Assembly (NCBI GenBank): GCA_902595125.1
Contig: CACJOY010000001.1
Coordinates: forward strand, 124,001-188,000
Origin: an uncultured Pelagibacteraceae bacterium
GTDB taxonomy: Bacteria > Pseudomonadota > Alphaproteobacteria > Pelagibacterales > Pelagibacteraceae
Reading direction: 5' to 3'
Length of the DNA stretch: 64,000 nt
Shown: piece after piece, positions 37,108 through 46,307 of the stretch
Numbering within the stretch: the first letter of the stretch is position 1
How the letters are laid out: the number at the start of each line of letters is the position of its first letter
Position numbers and translations under genes: made by a program
Notes under the pieces: generated by a model
Seen by the model: only the letters and a program-made list of their open reading frames with translations
Database searches by the model: none
What the model was told of the DNA's origin: nothing

Positions 37108-38095
37108 TTATTTTTTATTTATATTATTATTTTCTACATCTAATTTATTAGCTTTTGATCAGTCTGAATTTTTAAAGTGGAAAAAAAATTTAAAAATAAT
37201 TGCAATTGAAAATGAAATATCTGAAATAACATTTGATAAAGTAATGCGTGATGTGAAGTTTTTACCTAAAGTTATAGAATATGATAGATATCAACCAGAA
37301 TTTTATGAAGATACAAAAACATATATTTCAAAAAGAACATCAAAAAATAAGGTTAATAAAGGAATAAGTTTTTATAAAGAAAATAGTAACCTAATTAATA
37401 AAGTAGAAGATGAATATTCAATAGAAAAAGAGTTATTATTATCTTTAATGGGTATAGAAACAAACTACGGGACTTATGTAGGTAAAATGGATATATTATC
37501 TTCATTATCCACTTTAAGTTTTGACAAAAGAAGATCTCAATTTTTTACAAATGAACTATTAATTTTACTTAAATTAATTGATACAAATGTCATAAATTAC
37601 AAAACATTATATGGTTCTTGGGCAGGTGCATTCGGTTTCTTTCAATTCATGCCATCGACAATTAAAAATTACGCTATAGATTTCAACAACGACGATTTCA
37701 TTGATCTTAAAAATCCAAATGATGCTTATGCCTCAGCAAGTAATTACTTAAACAAGATGGGTTGGAAAAAAAATTCGCATTGCTTTTATCAAGTAAAATT
37801 AAACGATAAAATTAAAAAAAAGTACTTAAATGTTTCGGCTAAAAAAATAGTTAATAAGAAAAAATTAAAATATTTTAAAAAATATATTCTCAATAGTGAA
37901 AAACTTGATTTTATTGATGAAAATTTAAGAGTAGGTGTAATTACACCTGATAAAGATATCATACCTGATGCTGAAACACTCACACCTGCTTATATAGTTT
38001 TTGATAATTATGAAATAATTTTAAAGTGGAATCGATCATTGAGGTTTGCACTTGCTGTATGTACACTAAAAGATAAAATTAAAAATGAATTATAG
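37094..38095 (+). CDS. mltB: lytic murein transglycosylase (MltB family)
   Basis: A 333-aa exported transglycosylase: signal peptide at ~1-20 (LFILLFSTSNLLAF) and the SLT2 domain. The catalytic Glu sits in SLMGIETNYGTYVG near residues 117-130; YGSWAGAFGFFQFMPSTI around 174-191 and DDFIDLKNPNDAYASASNYL further on are family blocks. No lipobox was seen. Starts the conserved wall/replication run and overlaps the RlpA-like gene. Confidence 0.92.
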   Translation: MKLINYFLFILLFSTSNLLAFDQSEFLKWKKNLKIIAIENEISEITFDKVMRDVKFLPKVIEYDRYQPEFYEDTKTYISKRTSKNKVNKGISFYKENSNLINKVEDEYSIEKELLLSLMGIETNYGTYVGKMDILSSLSTLSFDKRRSQFFTNELLILLKLIDTNVINYKTLYGSWAGAFGFFQFMPSTIKNYAIDFNNDDFIDLKNPNDAYASASNYLNKMGWKKNSHCFYQVKLNDKIKKKYLNVSAKKIVNKKKLKYFKKYILNSEKLDFIDENLRVGVITPDKDIIPDAETLTPAYIVFDNYEIILKWNRSLRFALAVCTLKDKIKNEL

Positions 38096-38837
38096 ATTTG
38101 TTATTGTTACTATTTTAAGCTTATTTTTATTAAGCTGTGAACAATCCTTAAATACTAAATCTAAAAAAATAGAAATTGATTTTGAAAACAAATATAAAAA
38201 TTCAGGGTTTGCTTTAATTTACAATGATAATTTAAAGGGAATAAAAAAATTAGAGGATAGATCTCTTAATATTTATCATAAATCTTTAAAAAGAAAATCA
38301 ACAGTAAAAATAACAAACCAAAAAAATGGTAAATATTTAATTGCTGTTGTTAAGTCAAATAAAATAAAATTTTCTAATTTTTACAACAGTATAATAAGCC
38401 TAAGAATTGCCGATGAATTAGAATTAGATTTAAATGAACCTTTAATTGAGATAACTTTAGTTTCTGAAAATTCTACATTTGTTGCTAAAAAGGCAAAGAT
38501 GTTTGATGAGGAAAGAAGAGTTGCAGAAAAAGCCCCAGTTGATGGTATTCAAATTAATGATTTGAATGTTAAAAAGGAAAAAAAGAAATCTGACACAGTA
38601 AAACTATTTTCTTATTCAATTAAAGTGGCTGATTTTTATTATAATGATACAGCAAAATTAATGATTGATAGAATTAAAAATGAGGTTCAAATTAAAAATT
38701 TAACAATAAATAGATTATCTAAAACAAAATTTAGGGTATTAATAGGACCTTTTGATGATATAAAAAGTTTAAAAAACGCTTTTGAAAAAATGGATTATTT
38801 TAATTTTGAAAATTTAGAAATACTTAATAATGTTTAA
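38085..38837 (+). CDS. RlpA-like SPOR lipoprotein with degenerate catalytic site
   Basis: A 250-aa lipoprotein (lipobox LLSC, Cys18) in the position normally held by rlpA between mltB and dacC. Residues ~40-115 align to the RlpA double-psi barrel: YHKSLKRKSTVKITN keeps the catalytic His65, and NSIISLRIADEL matches the IDLS/AA element. The Asp of the canonical ND-RGPF stretch is replaced by Ser91 in VVKSNKIKF. The C-terminal ~75 residues look like a SPOR domain (YSIKVADF...FRVLIGPFDDI). Probably a septal peptidoglycan-binding protein that has lost lytic activity; this is inferred. Confidence 0.72.
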   Translation: MNYRFVIVTILSLFLLSCEQSLNTKSKKIEIDFENKYKNSGFALIYNDNLKGIKKLEDRSLNIYHKSLKRKSTVKITNQKNGKYLIAVVKSNKIKFSNFYNSIISLRIADELELDLNEPLIEITLVSENSTFVAKKAKMFDEERRVAEKAPVDGIQINDLNVKKEKKKSDTVKLFSYSIKVADFYYNDTAKLMIDRIKNEVQIKNLTINRLSKTKFRVLIGPFDDIKSLKNAFEKMDYFNFENLEILNNV

Positions 38838-39981
38838 AAAATTTATTTTCTTATTGTCGTTAAATTTCTTTTTTGGTCTTGCAGCTAATGCCAATATAGA
38901 AATAAATGCTAGAACCGCAATCTTACAAGATTTTTTATCAGGTGAGATTTTGTATGAAAAAGAACCTGACAGATCTATATATCCTGCTTCTATGACGAAA
39001 ATTATGACAAGTATTATTGCTTTTGATTTGATTAAATCAGGGGATTTAAAACTTAATGAAAAATTTATTATATCAGAAAAAGCTTGGAGACTTTCTACAT
39101 CAGGATACTCATCAATGTTTGTAATGGTTGGTGATGAAGTATCAGTAGAGAATTTACTCAAAGGCATAATTGTTGCTTCTGGTAATGATGCCTGTATTGC
39201 ATTAGCAGAAGGTATAGCTGGTACTGAGGAAGAATTTGCAATAATGATGACATCAAAAGCAAAAGAGATTGGTATGCAAAATACAAATTTTGCTAATTCA
39301 TCAGGAATTAATGATCCTGACAATTACTCAACAGTTAGAGACATAATGTTAATGTCTAACTATCTAATTAAATATCACCCTGAATATTATAAATGGTTTA
39401 GTGAATTGGAATTTACTTGGGATAGAACTGGGGGAGATCCAATTACACAAGGTAATAGAAATCCTCTTTTATACAAAAATATGGGAGCTGATGGAATTAA
39501 GACTGGTTATTTAGCTGTTGAAAGATATTCTTTAGCTTCTTCTATGGAAAGAAATGGTAGAAGATTGGTAGCTGTTGGAAGTGGTTTCGAGACAAAGAGC
39601 TCCAGGTCAAAACAAAGTTCAAAACTTTTGATTTATGGACTTACAAACTTTGATTTAGTACAAATCTCAAAAAAAGATGAACCATTTAATAGTGTAGATG
39701 TATGGTTAGGAAAGAATAATACTGTAAAGGTCTATACAAAAAAAGATATTTACAAAACAATTAAAAAAGGACAAAAAAAAAAGATAAAAGTTAAGATTAT
39801 TTATGATGGTCCTATTGAGGCTCCAATTAAAAAAGATCAAACTTTAGCTACACTAAAAATTATTTATGACGATGAAGAAATTGGTGAATATGATTTACTT
39901 GCATTTAGTGAAGTCAAAAAAGTAAATATTTTTTCCAGATTAATGAAATCATTGAATTATCTTATCTGGGGTGATGTTTAA
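38830..39981 (+). CDS. dacC: D-alanyl-D-alanine carboxypeptidase (PBP5/6 type)
   Basis: Serine peptidase trimming peptidoglycan pentapeptides; 383 aa. Signal peptide at ~1-22, then SMTK (Ser54, Lys57), SGN (117-119) and KTG (224-226), the complete triad of penicillin-binding motifs, followed by a PBP5-like C-terminal domain and an amphipathic anchor. Follows the RlpA-like gene with an eight-base overlap and overlaps tmk. The letter of the symbol is by family resemblance only. Confidence 0.9.
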   Translation: MFKKFIFLLSLNFFFGLAANANIEINARTAILQDFLSGEILYEKEPDRSIYPASMTKIMTSIIAFDLIKSGDLKLNEKFIISEKAWRLSTSGYSSMFVMVGDEVSVENLLKGIIVASGNDACIALAEGIAGTEEEFAIMMTSKAKEIGMQNTNFANSSGINDPDNYSTVRDIMLMSNYLIKYHPEYYKWFSELEFTWDRTGGDPITQGNRNPLLYKNMGADGIKTGYLAVERYSLASSMERNGRRLVAVGSGFETKSSRSKQSSKLLIYGLTNFDLVQISKKDEPFNSVDVWLGKNNTVKVYTKKDIYKTIKKGQKKKIKVKIIYDGPIEAPIKKDQTLATLKIIYDDEEIGEYDLLAFSEVKKVNIFSRLMKSLNYLIWGDV

Positions 39982-40585
39982 AAAACCGGTTATTGTTTTT
40001 GAGGGTGTAGAGGGTAGTGGGAAAAGTTATCATATTTTGAATGTTTCTAGATACTTAAAAAAAAGAAAAATTAAGTATATCAAGATAAGAGAGCCAGGTG
40101 GCTCTTTTAATGCAGAGAAAATTAGAAAATTAGTATTAAACAATAAATCAAATTTCAATCAAAATACAGATTTATTACTTTATCTAGCTGCCAGAAGTGA
40201 AAATATGGACTTATTAAAAAAAAACTTTAGAAAAAAAATAATCTTAATCGATCGATTCATTGACTCTACAGTTGCGTATCAACATTATGGATTAGGAGCA
40301 AATTTAAATTTAATAAATCTTATTAACAAATATCTTTTAAAGAATATAAAAATAGATTTTACTTTTTTGAATATTGTGAATAAAAAAAATATGTCTAAAA
40401 GACTAAAAGATAGAAAATCTCTAAATAGATATGATAAATTTGATTATAAGTTTTATCAAAAAGTACAAAAAGGTTTTTTAAAGATATCAAAAAAAAATAA
40501 AAAGAAATATCAAATTATTAATTCTAACTTAGATATAAATGAAAACAAATCTTTAATAATTAAACAAATCAATAAACTAATATGA
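39971..40585 (+). CDS. tmk: thymidylate kinase
   Basis: A 204-aa dTMP kinase: P-loop FEGVEGSGKSYHI at residues ~10-22, REPGG near 42-46 (the DRX-like substrate loop), and IDRFIDSTVAYQHYG around 91-105. The P-loop ends GKSYH rather than the common GKTTQ. Overlaps dacC and holB, coupling dTTP supply with replication genes. Confidence 0.93.
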   Translation: MMFKKPVIVFEGVEGSGKSYHILNVSRYLKKRKIKYIKIREPGGSFNAEKIRKLVLNNKSNFNQNTDLLLYLAARSENMDLLKKNFRKKIILIDRFIDSTVAYQHYGLGANLNLINLINKYLLKNIKIDFTFLNIVNKKNMSKRLKDRKSLNRYDKFDYKFYQKVQKGFLKISKKNKKKYQIINSNLDINENKSLIIKQINKLI

Positions 40586-41514
40586 ACGAACTAAAACCTA
40601 TAAATCAAACTAAACTATATGGTTTAAGTAGTTTTTTAGAAAAATTTATTGAATTATATAAAAATCAAAAATTTCCTAATAAAATATTATTATCTGGTCA
40701 AAAAGGAATAGGTAAATCTACTTTAGCATACCATTTTATCAATTATGTGCTATCTGATAAACAAGAATATAAATATGATTTAGAAAATTTAAAAATAAAT
40801 TTTGAAAATCAGTCTTATAAAACTATTTTAAATGGATCTAACCCTAATTTTTATTTAATTGATGTCAGTCCAGAGAAGAAATTTATAGATATAAATCAAA
40901 TAAGAGAGCTTATATCAAAGTTGAATAAATCTTCATTTAATAAATGTCCTAGATTTGTACTAATTGATAACATTGAATTCTTAAATAAGAATTCAATCAA
41001 TGCATTGCTTAAGACACTTGAAGAACCTTCTATGGATATCTATTTTATACTTATTAATAATAACAAAAAGATCTTACCTACCTTATTATCTAGGTGTATT
41101 AATTATAAGATTTACTTAACACATGAAGAGAATCTTATTATTTCAGATAAATTATTGAATGGTAAACTAGACAAAATAATAAATAAGGATTTACTAAATT
41201 ATTATTCTACTGCAGGCAATATCTATAATATTGCTAAATTTGCTAATGAAAATGATTATGATCTCTCAGATAAAAATTTAAAAGATTTATTGAAAATTAT
41301 AATTAAAGAAAATTTTTATAAAAAAAATAATACTATTAAACATCTAATTTTTGATTTCATTGAACTATACTTAAGTAAAATTAATTATACCATAAATTCA
41401 TCCATTGATGATAAATATGGTTATTTTTTAAAAAGAATATCTGATACTAAAATATTTAACCTAGACATTGATTCTTTGTTTATCGAATTTGAAGAAAAAA
41501 TATTAAATGAATAA
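40582..41514 (+). CDS. holB: DNA polymerase III subunit delta'
   Basis: Clamp-loader subunit of 310 aa. P-loop-like SGQKGIGKSTLAYHF near residues 37-51, then FVLIDNIEFLNKNSINALLKTLEEP around 123-147, the clamp-loader Walker B/sensor region, and LLSRC. Sequence beyond ~200 is poorly conserved. Identified by the conserved tmk-holB-metG-tatD order as well as motifs. Confidence 0.88.
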   Translation: MNELKPINQTKLYGLSSFLEKFIELYKNQKFPNKILLSGQKGIGKSTLAYHFINYVLSDKQEYKYDLENLKINFENQSYKTILNGSNPNFYLIDVSPEKKFIDINQIRELISKLNKSSFNKCPRFVLIDNIEFLNKNSINALLKTLEEPSMDIYFILINNNKKILPTLLSRCINYKIYLTHEENLIISDKLLNGKLDKIINKDLLNYYSTAGNIYNIAKFANENDYDLSDKNLKDLLKIIIKENFYKKNNTIKHLIFDFIELYLSKINYTINSSIDDKYGYFLKRISDTKIFNLDIDSLFIEFEEKILNE

Positions 41515-43048
41515 AAATTTCTATATAACAACCCCAATTTATTATCCATCCGCTAAACCTCATATGGGTCACGCATATTCAAGTATTATTGCTGATTTTT
41601 TTGCAAGATTTAAAAGAATTGATGGATTCAATGTAAACTTTTTAACTGGAACTGATGAACATGGCCTTAAGATACAAAGAGCAGCAGAAGATAAAAAAAT
41701 AGAACCACTTAAATTTTGTGACGAAATAAGCCAGACATTTAGAGATTTATCAAAAACTTTAAATCTAACAAATACAGATTTTATTAGAACTACTGAGAAA
41801 CGACATAAATTATCAGTCGAAGCGTTATGGAAGGAACTAAAAAAAAATGGTGAAATTTATCTTTCAAAATATTCTGGATGGTATTCAGTTTCTGATGAAG
41901 CTTTTTATTCTGATAATGAAATAGAGGATTTTGAGGGTAATAAACAAGCCATTACCTCCAAATCTAAGGTTGAATGGGTGGATGAAGAATCGTATTTTTT
42001 TAGATTATCGAAATGGGAAAAGCCATTACTTGATTACTATAACAATAATCCAGATTTCATATCACCATCATCAAGAAAGAATGAAGTTATTAGCTTTGTA
42101 AAAAGTGGTTTAAAAGATCTTTCTGTTAGTAGAAAAAGTTTTTCATGGGGTATAAAAGTTCCAGATGACAAAGATCATGTAATCTATGTATGGCTTGATG
42201 CTCTGACAAATTACTTAAGTGCAATAAATTATCCTAATACAGATGATTCATTATATCAAAAATTTTGGCCAGCTAATATTCATCTTATTGGCAAAGATAT
42301 TTTAAGATTCCATGCAATATATTGGCCAGCTTTTTTATTAGCAGCAAAAATACCATTACCCAAAAAAGTTTATGGTCATGGATGGATACTTTCTGGAGAA
42401 GAAAAAATGTCAAAATCAAAAGGAAATATTCTAGATCCAATAGAGATAGTTAATCAATATGGTATTGATCCACTTAGATATTACCTTATTAAGGAGGTTT
42501 CTTTTGGAAATGATGGAAATATATCTCAAGAAAGATTAGAGGATTGTATTAATAGTGATTTAGCAAATAATTTTGGAAATCTATGTCAAAGAGTAACAGC
42601 TTTTACTATTAAAAACTGTGATAGTAAAATACCAAGTCAAGTTAGATTTGAAAATGAAGATTTAAAGATTTTAGATAATTTTAAATTAAATTTAGATTTA
42701 ATAAGAAAAAAAATCGATAATCAGGATATAAATTTTTATATTGATTTTATTGTAAATTCTTTATTTGAGGCAAATAAATATTTTAATGATCAAGAACCAT
42801 GGAATAAAAAAGAAGATTTATTAAGATTAAATACTATCATTTATACTACATTAGAAATTGTGAGAAAAATTAGTTTTATGCTTTATCCAATTATTCCAGA
42901 GTCTGCTTTAAAAGCATTAAAGATATTTCAAATAAATGAAAAACAAATTGAATTTGCTACTTTAGAAAATCACAACTATCTTAAAAAAAATAGCAATATA
43001 AAAAAAATTGAAATTCTTTTTAAGAAAATAGAAAAAAAAAATGATTGA
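41507..43048 (+). CDS. metG: methionyl-tRNA synthetase
   Basis: A 513-aa class I synthetase. HIGH-type motif in YYPSAKPHMGHAYSSIIAD near residues 10-28, GTDEHGLKIQ around 48-57, KMSKSKGNILDP near 301-312, then an anticodon-binding helical domain. The C-terminal dimerisation domain of longer MetRS is absent. Overlaps holB and tatD by eight bases each. Confidence 0.96.
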   Translation: MNKNFYITTPIYYPSAKPHMGHAYSSIIADFFARFKRIDGFNVNFLTGTDEHGLKIQRAAEDKKIEPLKFCDEISQTFRDLSKTLNLTNTDFIRTTEKRHKLSVEALWKELKKNGEIYLSKYSGWYSVSDEAFYSDNEIEDFEGNKQAITSKSKVEWVDEESYFFRLSKWEKPLLDYYNNNPDFISPSSRKNEVISFVKSGLKDLSVSRKSFSWGIKVPDDKDHVIYVWLDALTNYLSAINYPNTDDSLYQKFWPANIHLIGKDILRFHAIYWPAFLLAAKIPLPKKVYGHGWILSGEEKMSKSKGNILDPIEIVNQYGIDPLRYYLIKEVSFGNDGNISQERLEDCINSDLANNFGNLCQRVTAFTIKNCDSKIPSQVRFENEDLKILDNFKLNLDLIRKKIDNQDINFYIDFIVNSLFEANKYFNDQEPWNKKEDLLRLNTIIYTTLEIVRKISFMLYPIIPESALKALKIFQINEKQIEFATLENHNYLKKNSNIKKIEILFKKIEKKND

Positions 43049-43799
43049 TTCCCATTGTCATTTAGATCACGAACCGCTCTTAAGTAACTTAGACTCTGTT
43101 ATATCAAGATCGAAAGATGCAGGAATAATAAAAATTTTAACAATATGCACCACTTTAAGTAGTTTTGATAAAATAAAACAAATAATTAATAAAGATAAGA
43201 TTATATTCGGAACATTTGGAATCCACCCTCATGAAGCTAAAAATGATAAGGTCACTGCAGATTACATCTTAACTCAAATAAATAATAATAGTAAAATCAT
43301 TGGAATAGGGGAGACAGGTTTAGACTTTTACTATAATCATAGTGATAAAAATGCACAAATAAAGAGCTTTGAACAACACATTATTGCTGCAACTAAACTT
43401 AATATTCCTTTAATTATACACTCAAGAGATGCTGAAAATGAAACATATGAAATTTTGAATAGTTTTAAAGATTATAATCTTAAAATATTAATGCATTGCT
43501 TTACTGGATCAAAAGAATTTGCCAAAAAATTATTGAATTTAAATGCTTTTTTTTCCGCAAGTGGAATTATCACGTTTAAAAAATCATTAGAATTACAACA
43601 AACTTTTGGTTTTATTCCATCAGAAAAATTACTAATTGAGACAGATAGTCCTTTTTTAACACCAGAACCGAATAGAGGTAAAAAAAATGAACCTTCATTT
43701 CTCAAATACACAGCAGAAAAATTAGCAAATATAAAAAAGATCGATAAAGAAGAGTTAATCAGAATAACTTCATCTAATTTTAATAAATTATTCAATTAG
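43041..43799 (+). CDS. tatD: TatD-family metal-dependent DNase
   Basis: A 252-aa TIM-barrel hydrolase. Metal ligands: IDSHCHLDHE at the start, FGIHPHEA near 67-74, IGETGLDFYYNH around 91-102, HCFTGS near 154-159 and ETDSPFL around 200-206. Likely a 3'-5' DNase or deacylase; not functionally tied to the Tat pathway despite its name. The MBL hydrolase that often follows tatD in alphaproteobacteria is instead at 58877-59647. Confidence 0.92.
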   Translation: MIDSHCHLDHEPLLSNLDSVISRSKDAGIIKILTICTTLSSFDKIKQIINKDKIIFGTFGIHPHEAKNDKVTADYILTQINNNSKIIGIGETGLDFYYNHSDKNAQIKSFEQHIIAATKLNIPLIIHSRDAENETYEILNSFKDYNLKILMHCFTGSKEFAKKLLNLNAFFSASGIITFKKSLELQQTFGFIPSEKLLIETDSPFLTPEPNRGKKNEPSFLKYTAEKLANIKKIDKEELIRITSSNFNKLFN

Positions 43800-43804
43800 A
43801 AAAA

Positions 43805-44701
43805 ATGGAAATTTATGTAAAAATTTTTGAAGTAATTTTTCCAGTTTTTTTTGTTATAGGCGTTGGCTATTATTTAGGTAAAAAAAATCCAAAATTTGAT
43901 ACAAATTTCATTACCAATTTTGCTGGAAATATTGGTACACCAGCAATGATTTTCTATACGGTTACTACTACTGGAATAACTCTAAGTGTTTTTACTCATT
44001 ATTTTATTTATGCATTAATCATGATAGGAGGTTTTGCGATAATTGGACTTATATTTCTTTATTTTCTTAATAAAGATCTTAGTATGGAACTTCCCCCATT
44101 AATTCTTCCTAATACTGGTAATATGGGTGTTCCAATATGTCTATTTGCTTATGGAACACAGGGTTTAGGAGTCGCTTCTGCGGTAGCTTCAGTTATTATC
44201 TTATTTCACTTTACTTTAGGTGTTTTTTTGGCAAAAAAAAGCTTCTCTTTTGATGTTGTAGTCAAAAGTCCTCCCGTATATGCAATTATTATATCTGTTT
44301 TTTTTTTATTTTATGAAATTGAAACTCCGTTATTTCTTGAAAACACAACTTTTTTATTAACTTATGCAACTATTTTTTTAGTTCTAATGTCTCTCGGTAT
44401 TGCATTAACACGTTTTAAATTTTCATTAAAAGACTCAATTATTTTGTCTCTATGTAGAGTTATATTGGGTCCTTTAATTGCATTTATTATTATATACTAT
44501 TTTGATCTATCTGGATTTGCTGCAGGTGTCCTTCTAATACAAAGTGCAATGCCAAGCGCAATATTAAATTATTTGGTTGGTAGTATGTATTCACCAAAAA
44601 AAGTAGTTGATAATATAGCAAGTACAATTGTTACATCAACTTTAATATCTTTTATAACAATTCCTGTTGTTGTATTCTTTGCTTTAAAGTATTTCAATTA
44701 A
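43805..44701 (+). CDS. AEC-family permease
   Basis: A 298-aa auxin-efflux-carrier-family membrane protein with about ten helices. The N-terminal half has PVFFVIGVGYYLGKK, and LPNTGNMGVPICLFAYG near residues 97-113 is the family hallmark; a second half with QSAMPSAILNYLVG ends the protein. Substrates of bacterial members are mostly organic acids or unknown. Six bases downstream of tatD and 16 before another transporter. Confidence 0.85.
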   Translation: MEIYVKIFEVIFPVFFVIGVGYYLGKKNPKFDTNFITNFAGNIGTPAMIFYTVTTTGITLSVFTHYFIYALIMIGGFAIIGLIFLYFLNKDLSMELPPLILPNTGNMGVPICLFAYGTQGLGVASAVASVIILFHFTLGVFLAKKSFSFDVVVKSPPVYAIIISVFFLFYEIETPLFLENTTFLLTYATIFLVLMSLGIALTRFKFSLKDSIILSLCRVILGPLIAFIIIYYFDLSGFAAGVLLIQSAMPSAILNYLVGSMYSPKKVVDNIASTIVTSTLISFITIPVVVFFALKYFN

Positions 44702-44717
44702 CATATATCTTAGCCCA

Positions 44718-45569
44718 ATGAAGGCTATTATTTATAACTTATTAGCATGGGTTATGCTTCCGATAATGGATGGATTTGCAAAATATTTAAGTGCCGATCT
44801 ACCAGTCTTACAAATTACTTGGGCAAGATATTTTTTTACTGTTGCCTTTACTTTGCCAATCATGTTTTTATTTTTTAGACAAAATTTAGTTTGGTCTGAT
44901 AAACCTAAGTTACAGTTTATTAGAGGTTTAATTTTACTATGTGCCAACATTTGTTTTTTTTATGCTATATCAGTCATATCTTTGGCTAAGGCATTAACTT
45001 TAGCATTTATTGCTCCATTAATTGTCACTGCTTTCTCACCAATATTTCTAAAAGAAAAAGTTGGTTTTAGAAGATGGGCGGCAGTTATCATTGGATTTGT
45101 TGGCTCTTTAGTAGTTATTAGACCAGGATTTGTAGAAATTAACTTAGCAAGTCTAGCTGCACTTGGAACAGGCGTCATGTATGGGTTTTATTTAATAATA
45201 ACTCGTAAATTAAGCACCTCAGACAATCCATTATTAACTTTATTATTAACTGGCGTAGTAGGGGCCATAATTATCTCTATAGTAATGCCAATTGTTTGGA
45301 TTAAACCAACATTAAGTCAGTGGTCAATGATGGCTGCTATAGGTATATTTGCCTGTATTGGCCATTTATTCCTAATATTGTCACTCAAATACGCTGATGC
45401 TTCTAAATTAGCTCCATTTAGCTACTTTGAGATCATTACAAACATCATTATAGGCTATTATTTCTTTAGTGATTTCCCTGATAATTGGACTTTCATAGGT
45501 TTATTTATTATTGTATTAAGTGGTATCTACATCTCAAGAAGAGAAAACTTAGTCAAAAAAGTTAAATAA
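44718..45569 (+). CDS. EamA/DMT-family permease
   Basis: A 283-aa drug/metabolite transporter with ten helices in two EamA repeats: WVMLPIMDGFAKYLS near residues 12-26, ISLAKALTLAFIAPLIVTA around 87-105 and, in the second half, IGHLFLILSLKYADASKLAPF near 214-234. Substrate unknown. Last core gene before the structured intergenic region and island. Confidence 0.86.
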   Translation: MKAIIYNLLAWVMLPIMDGFAKYLSADLPVLQITWARYFFTVAFTLPIMFLFFRQNLVWSDKPKLQFIRGLILLCANICFFYAISVISLAKALTLAFIAPLIVTAFSPIFLKEKVGFRRWAAVIIGFVGSLVVIRPGFVEINLASLAALGTGVMYGFYLIITRKLSTSDNPLLTLLLTGVVGAIIISIVMPIVWIKPTLSQWSMMAAIGIFACIGHLFLILSLKYADASKLAPFSYFEIITNIIIGYYFFSDFPDNWTFIGLFIIVLSGIYISRRENLVKKVK

Positions 45570-45873
45570 TAGGTATGATTTATTTACTAATGTCTTAAGT
45601 ATTACATTAAGTATAAATGTTAAAGCGTTGTATTTATTATATTTTTTATTAATTATATAAATAACTTAATTTTAGAATATTTTCAATTATTTGATACTAA
45701 ATTACCTTAATATGCTGTGAAAGTGTTTAGATTTTTGGCAAATTATAAAAAATATCAAATAATCTTATAAAATAGGGTCTTTTTTCCTATTGTGAATATT
45801 AAAATTCACTAAGATTAGGGCTGACTAAAAGCATTGATATAGTTGAATAGTAGAGCGATGCACTAATTGAATA

Positions 45874-45928
45874 TACCATTTAAACGCCCATAGAGGGGTC
45901 TATTTTAGGTATGGGCTCATATATGGTA
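45874..45928 (+). ncRNA. candidate structured RNA element (interrupted long hairpin)
   Basis: TACCAT (45874-45879) pairs with ATGGTA (45923-45928), and GCCCATA (45886-45892) pairs with TATGGGC (45910-45916), separated by a symmetric 6x6 internal loop. The 17-nt apical region GAGGGGTCTATTTTAGG holds a purine-rich GAGGGG and can also form a competing TAGA/TCTA mini-stem. Thirteen perfect pairs in this AT-rich context are unlikely by chance. Strand and transcription are not known. Confidence 0.4.
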
Positions 45929-45998
45929 CAACTGAAGGGTGAATTATGTTATTTAAGGAGAAATCAATTAAAAAGGTCAAAAAACGTTGTTTTTATTA

Positions 45999-46019
45999 GC
46001 TTTTTTAACTTAAAAAAGC
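45999..46019. terminator. bidirectional terminator-like hairpin
   Basis: GCTTTTTT (45999-46006) and AAAAAAGC (46012-46019) form an 8-bp stem with an AACTT loop between the rightward unit and the leftward alkyltransferase gene ending at 46032. The A/T arms supply T-runs on both strands. Confidence 0.5.
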
Positions 46020-46031
46020 CCAAAAATAAGG

Positions 46032-46301
46032 CTAAATCGCTACCTTTTCAGATCTAAGTAATTTGAGTTTTTGCTTAATTCCACCTTTACCAGAATAGCC
46101 TCCAAGAGCTCCATCAGATCTAATCACTCTATGGCAGGGTATTTTTGGTGCGTATGGGTTTTTAGCACAAGCATTAGCTACAGCGCGAGCCGATTTAGGG
46201 CTTTTTATGCCAATAGCTACCTGTTTATAGGTTTTTACCTTACCTTTTGGTATTTTTTTAAGGTACTTCCAGACTTTTAATTGAAATTTTGTTCCTTGCA
46301 C
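46032..46301 (-). CDS. minimal MGMT-type alkyltransferase domain protein
   Basis: An 89-aa protein consisting only of the C-terminal domain of O6-alkylguanine-DNA alkyltransferase: FQLKVWKYLKKIPKGKVKTY at the start, AVANACAKNP and the active-site PCHRVIRSDGALGGYSG near residues 53-69. The acceptor Cys is intact, unlike alkyltransferase-like proteins, which carry Trp there, so repair activity is possible despite the missing N-terminal domain. The start codon is GTG (46301). It follows the 58-aa membrane gene by six bases, suggesting an operon. Confidence 0.85.
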   Translation of the reverse strand: MQGTKFQLKVWKYLKKIPKGKVKTYKQVAIGIKSPKSARAVANACAKNPYAPKIPCHRVIRSDGALGGYSGKGGIKQKLKLLRSEKVAI

Positions 46302-46307
46302 TGATTT

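Larger units (their letters stand above)
45570..46031. other. 462-nt intergenic region with several strong hairpins
   Basis: Longest gene-free stretch in the window. The first ~200 bases are AT-rich with nothing recognisable. From 45771 on there are ordered potential stems: AATAGG/CCTATT (45771-45776 and 45786-45791), GTGAAT/ATTCAC (45792-45797 and 45804-45809), GCATT/GATGC (45831-45835 and 45857-45861), a long interrupted hairpin (45874-45928), AAAAAC/GTTTTT (45980-45994) and a terminator-like stem near 46009. No open frame of note. Candidate non-coding RNA or cis-acting recombination site; not matched to tmRNA, SRP RNA, RNase P RNA or a riboswitch class I know. Confidence 0.6.

Noticed and set aside
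45841-45880. Possible degenerate tRNA (TAGTTGAATAGTAGAGC looks like a D-arm)
   Set aside because: No acceptor, anticodon or T-arm can be built around it.
45890-45916. AGAGGGGT resembling the T-arm of tRNA-Glu, as a possible duplicated tRNA end from island integration
   Set aside because: Only eight contiguous bases match, the rest disagrees, and the orientation is opposite to that expected for an attachment-site copy.
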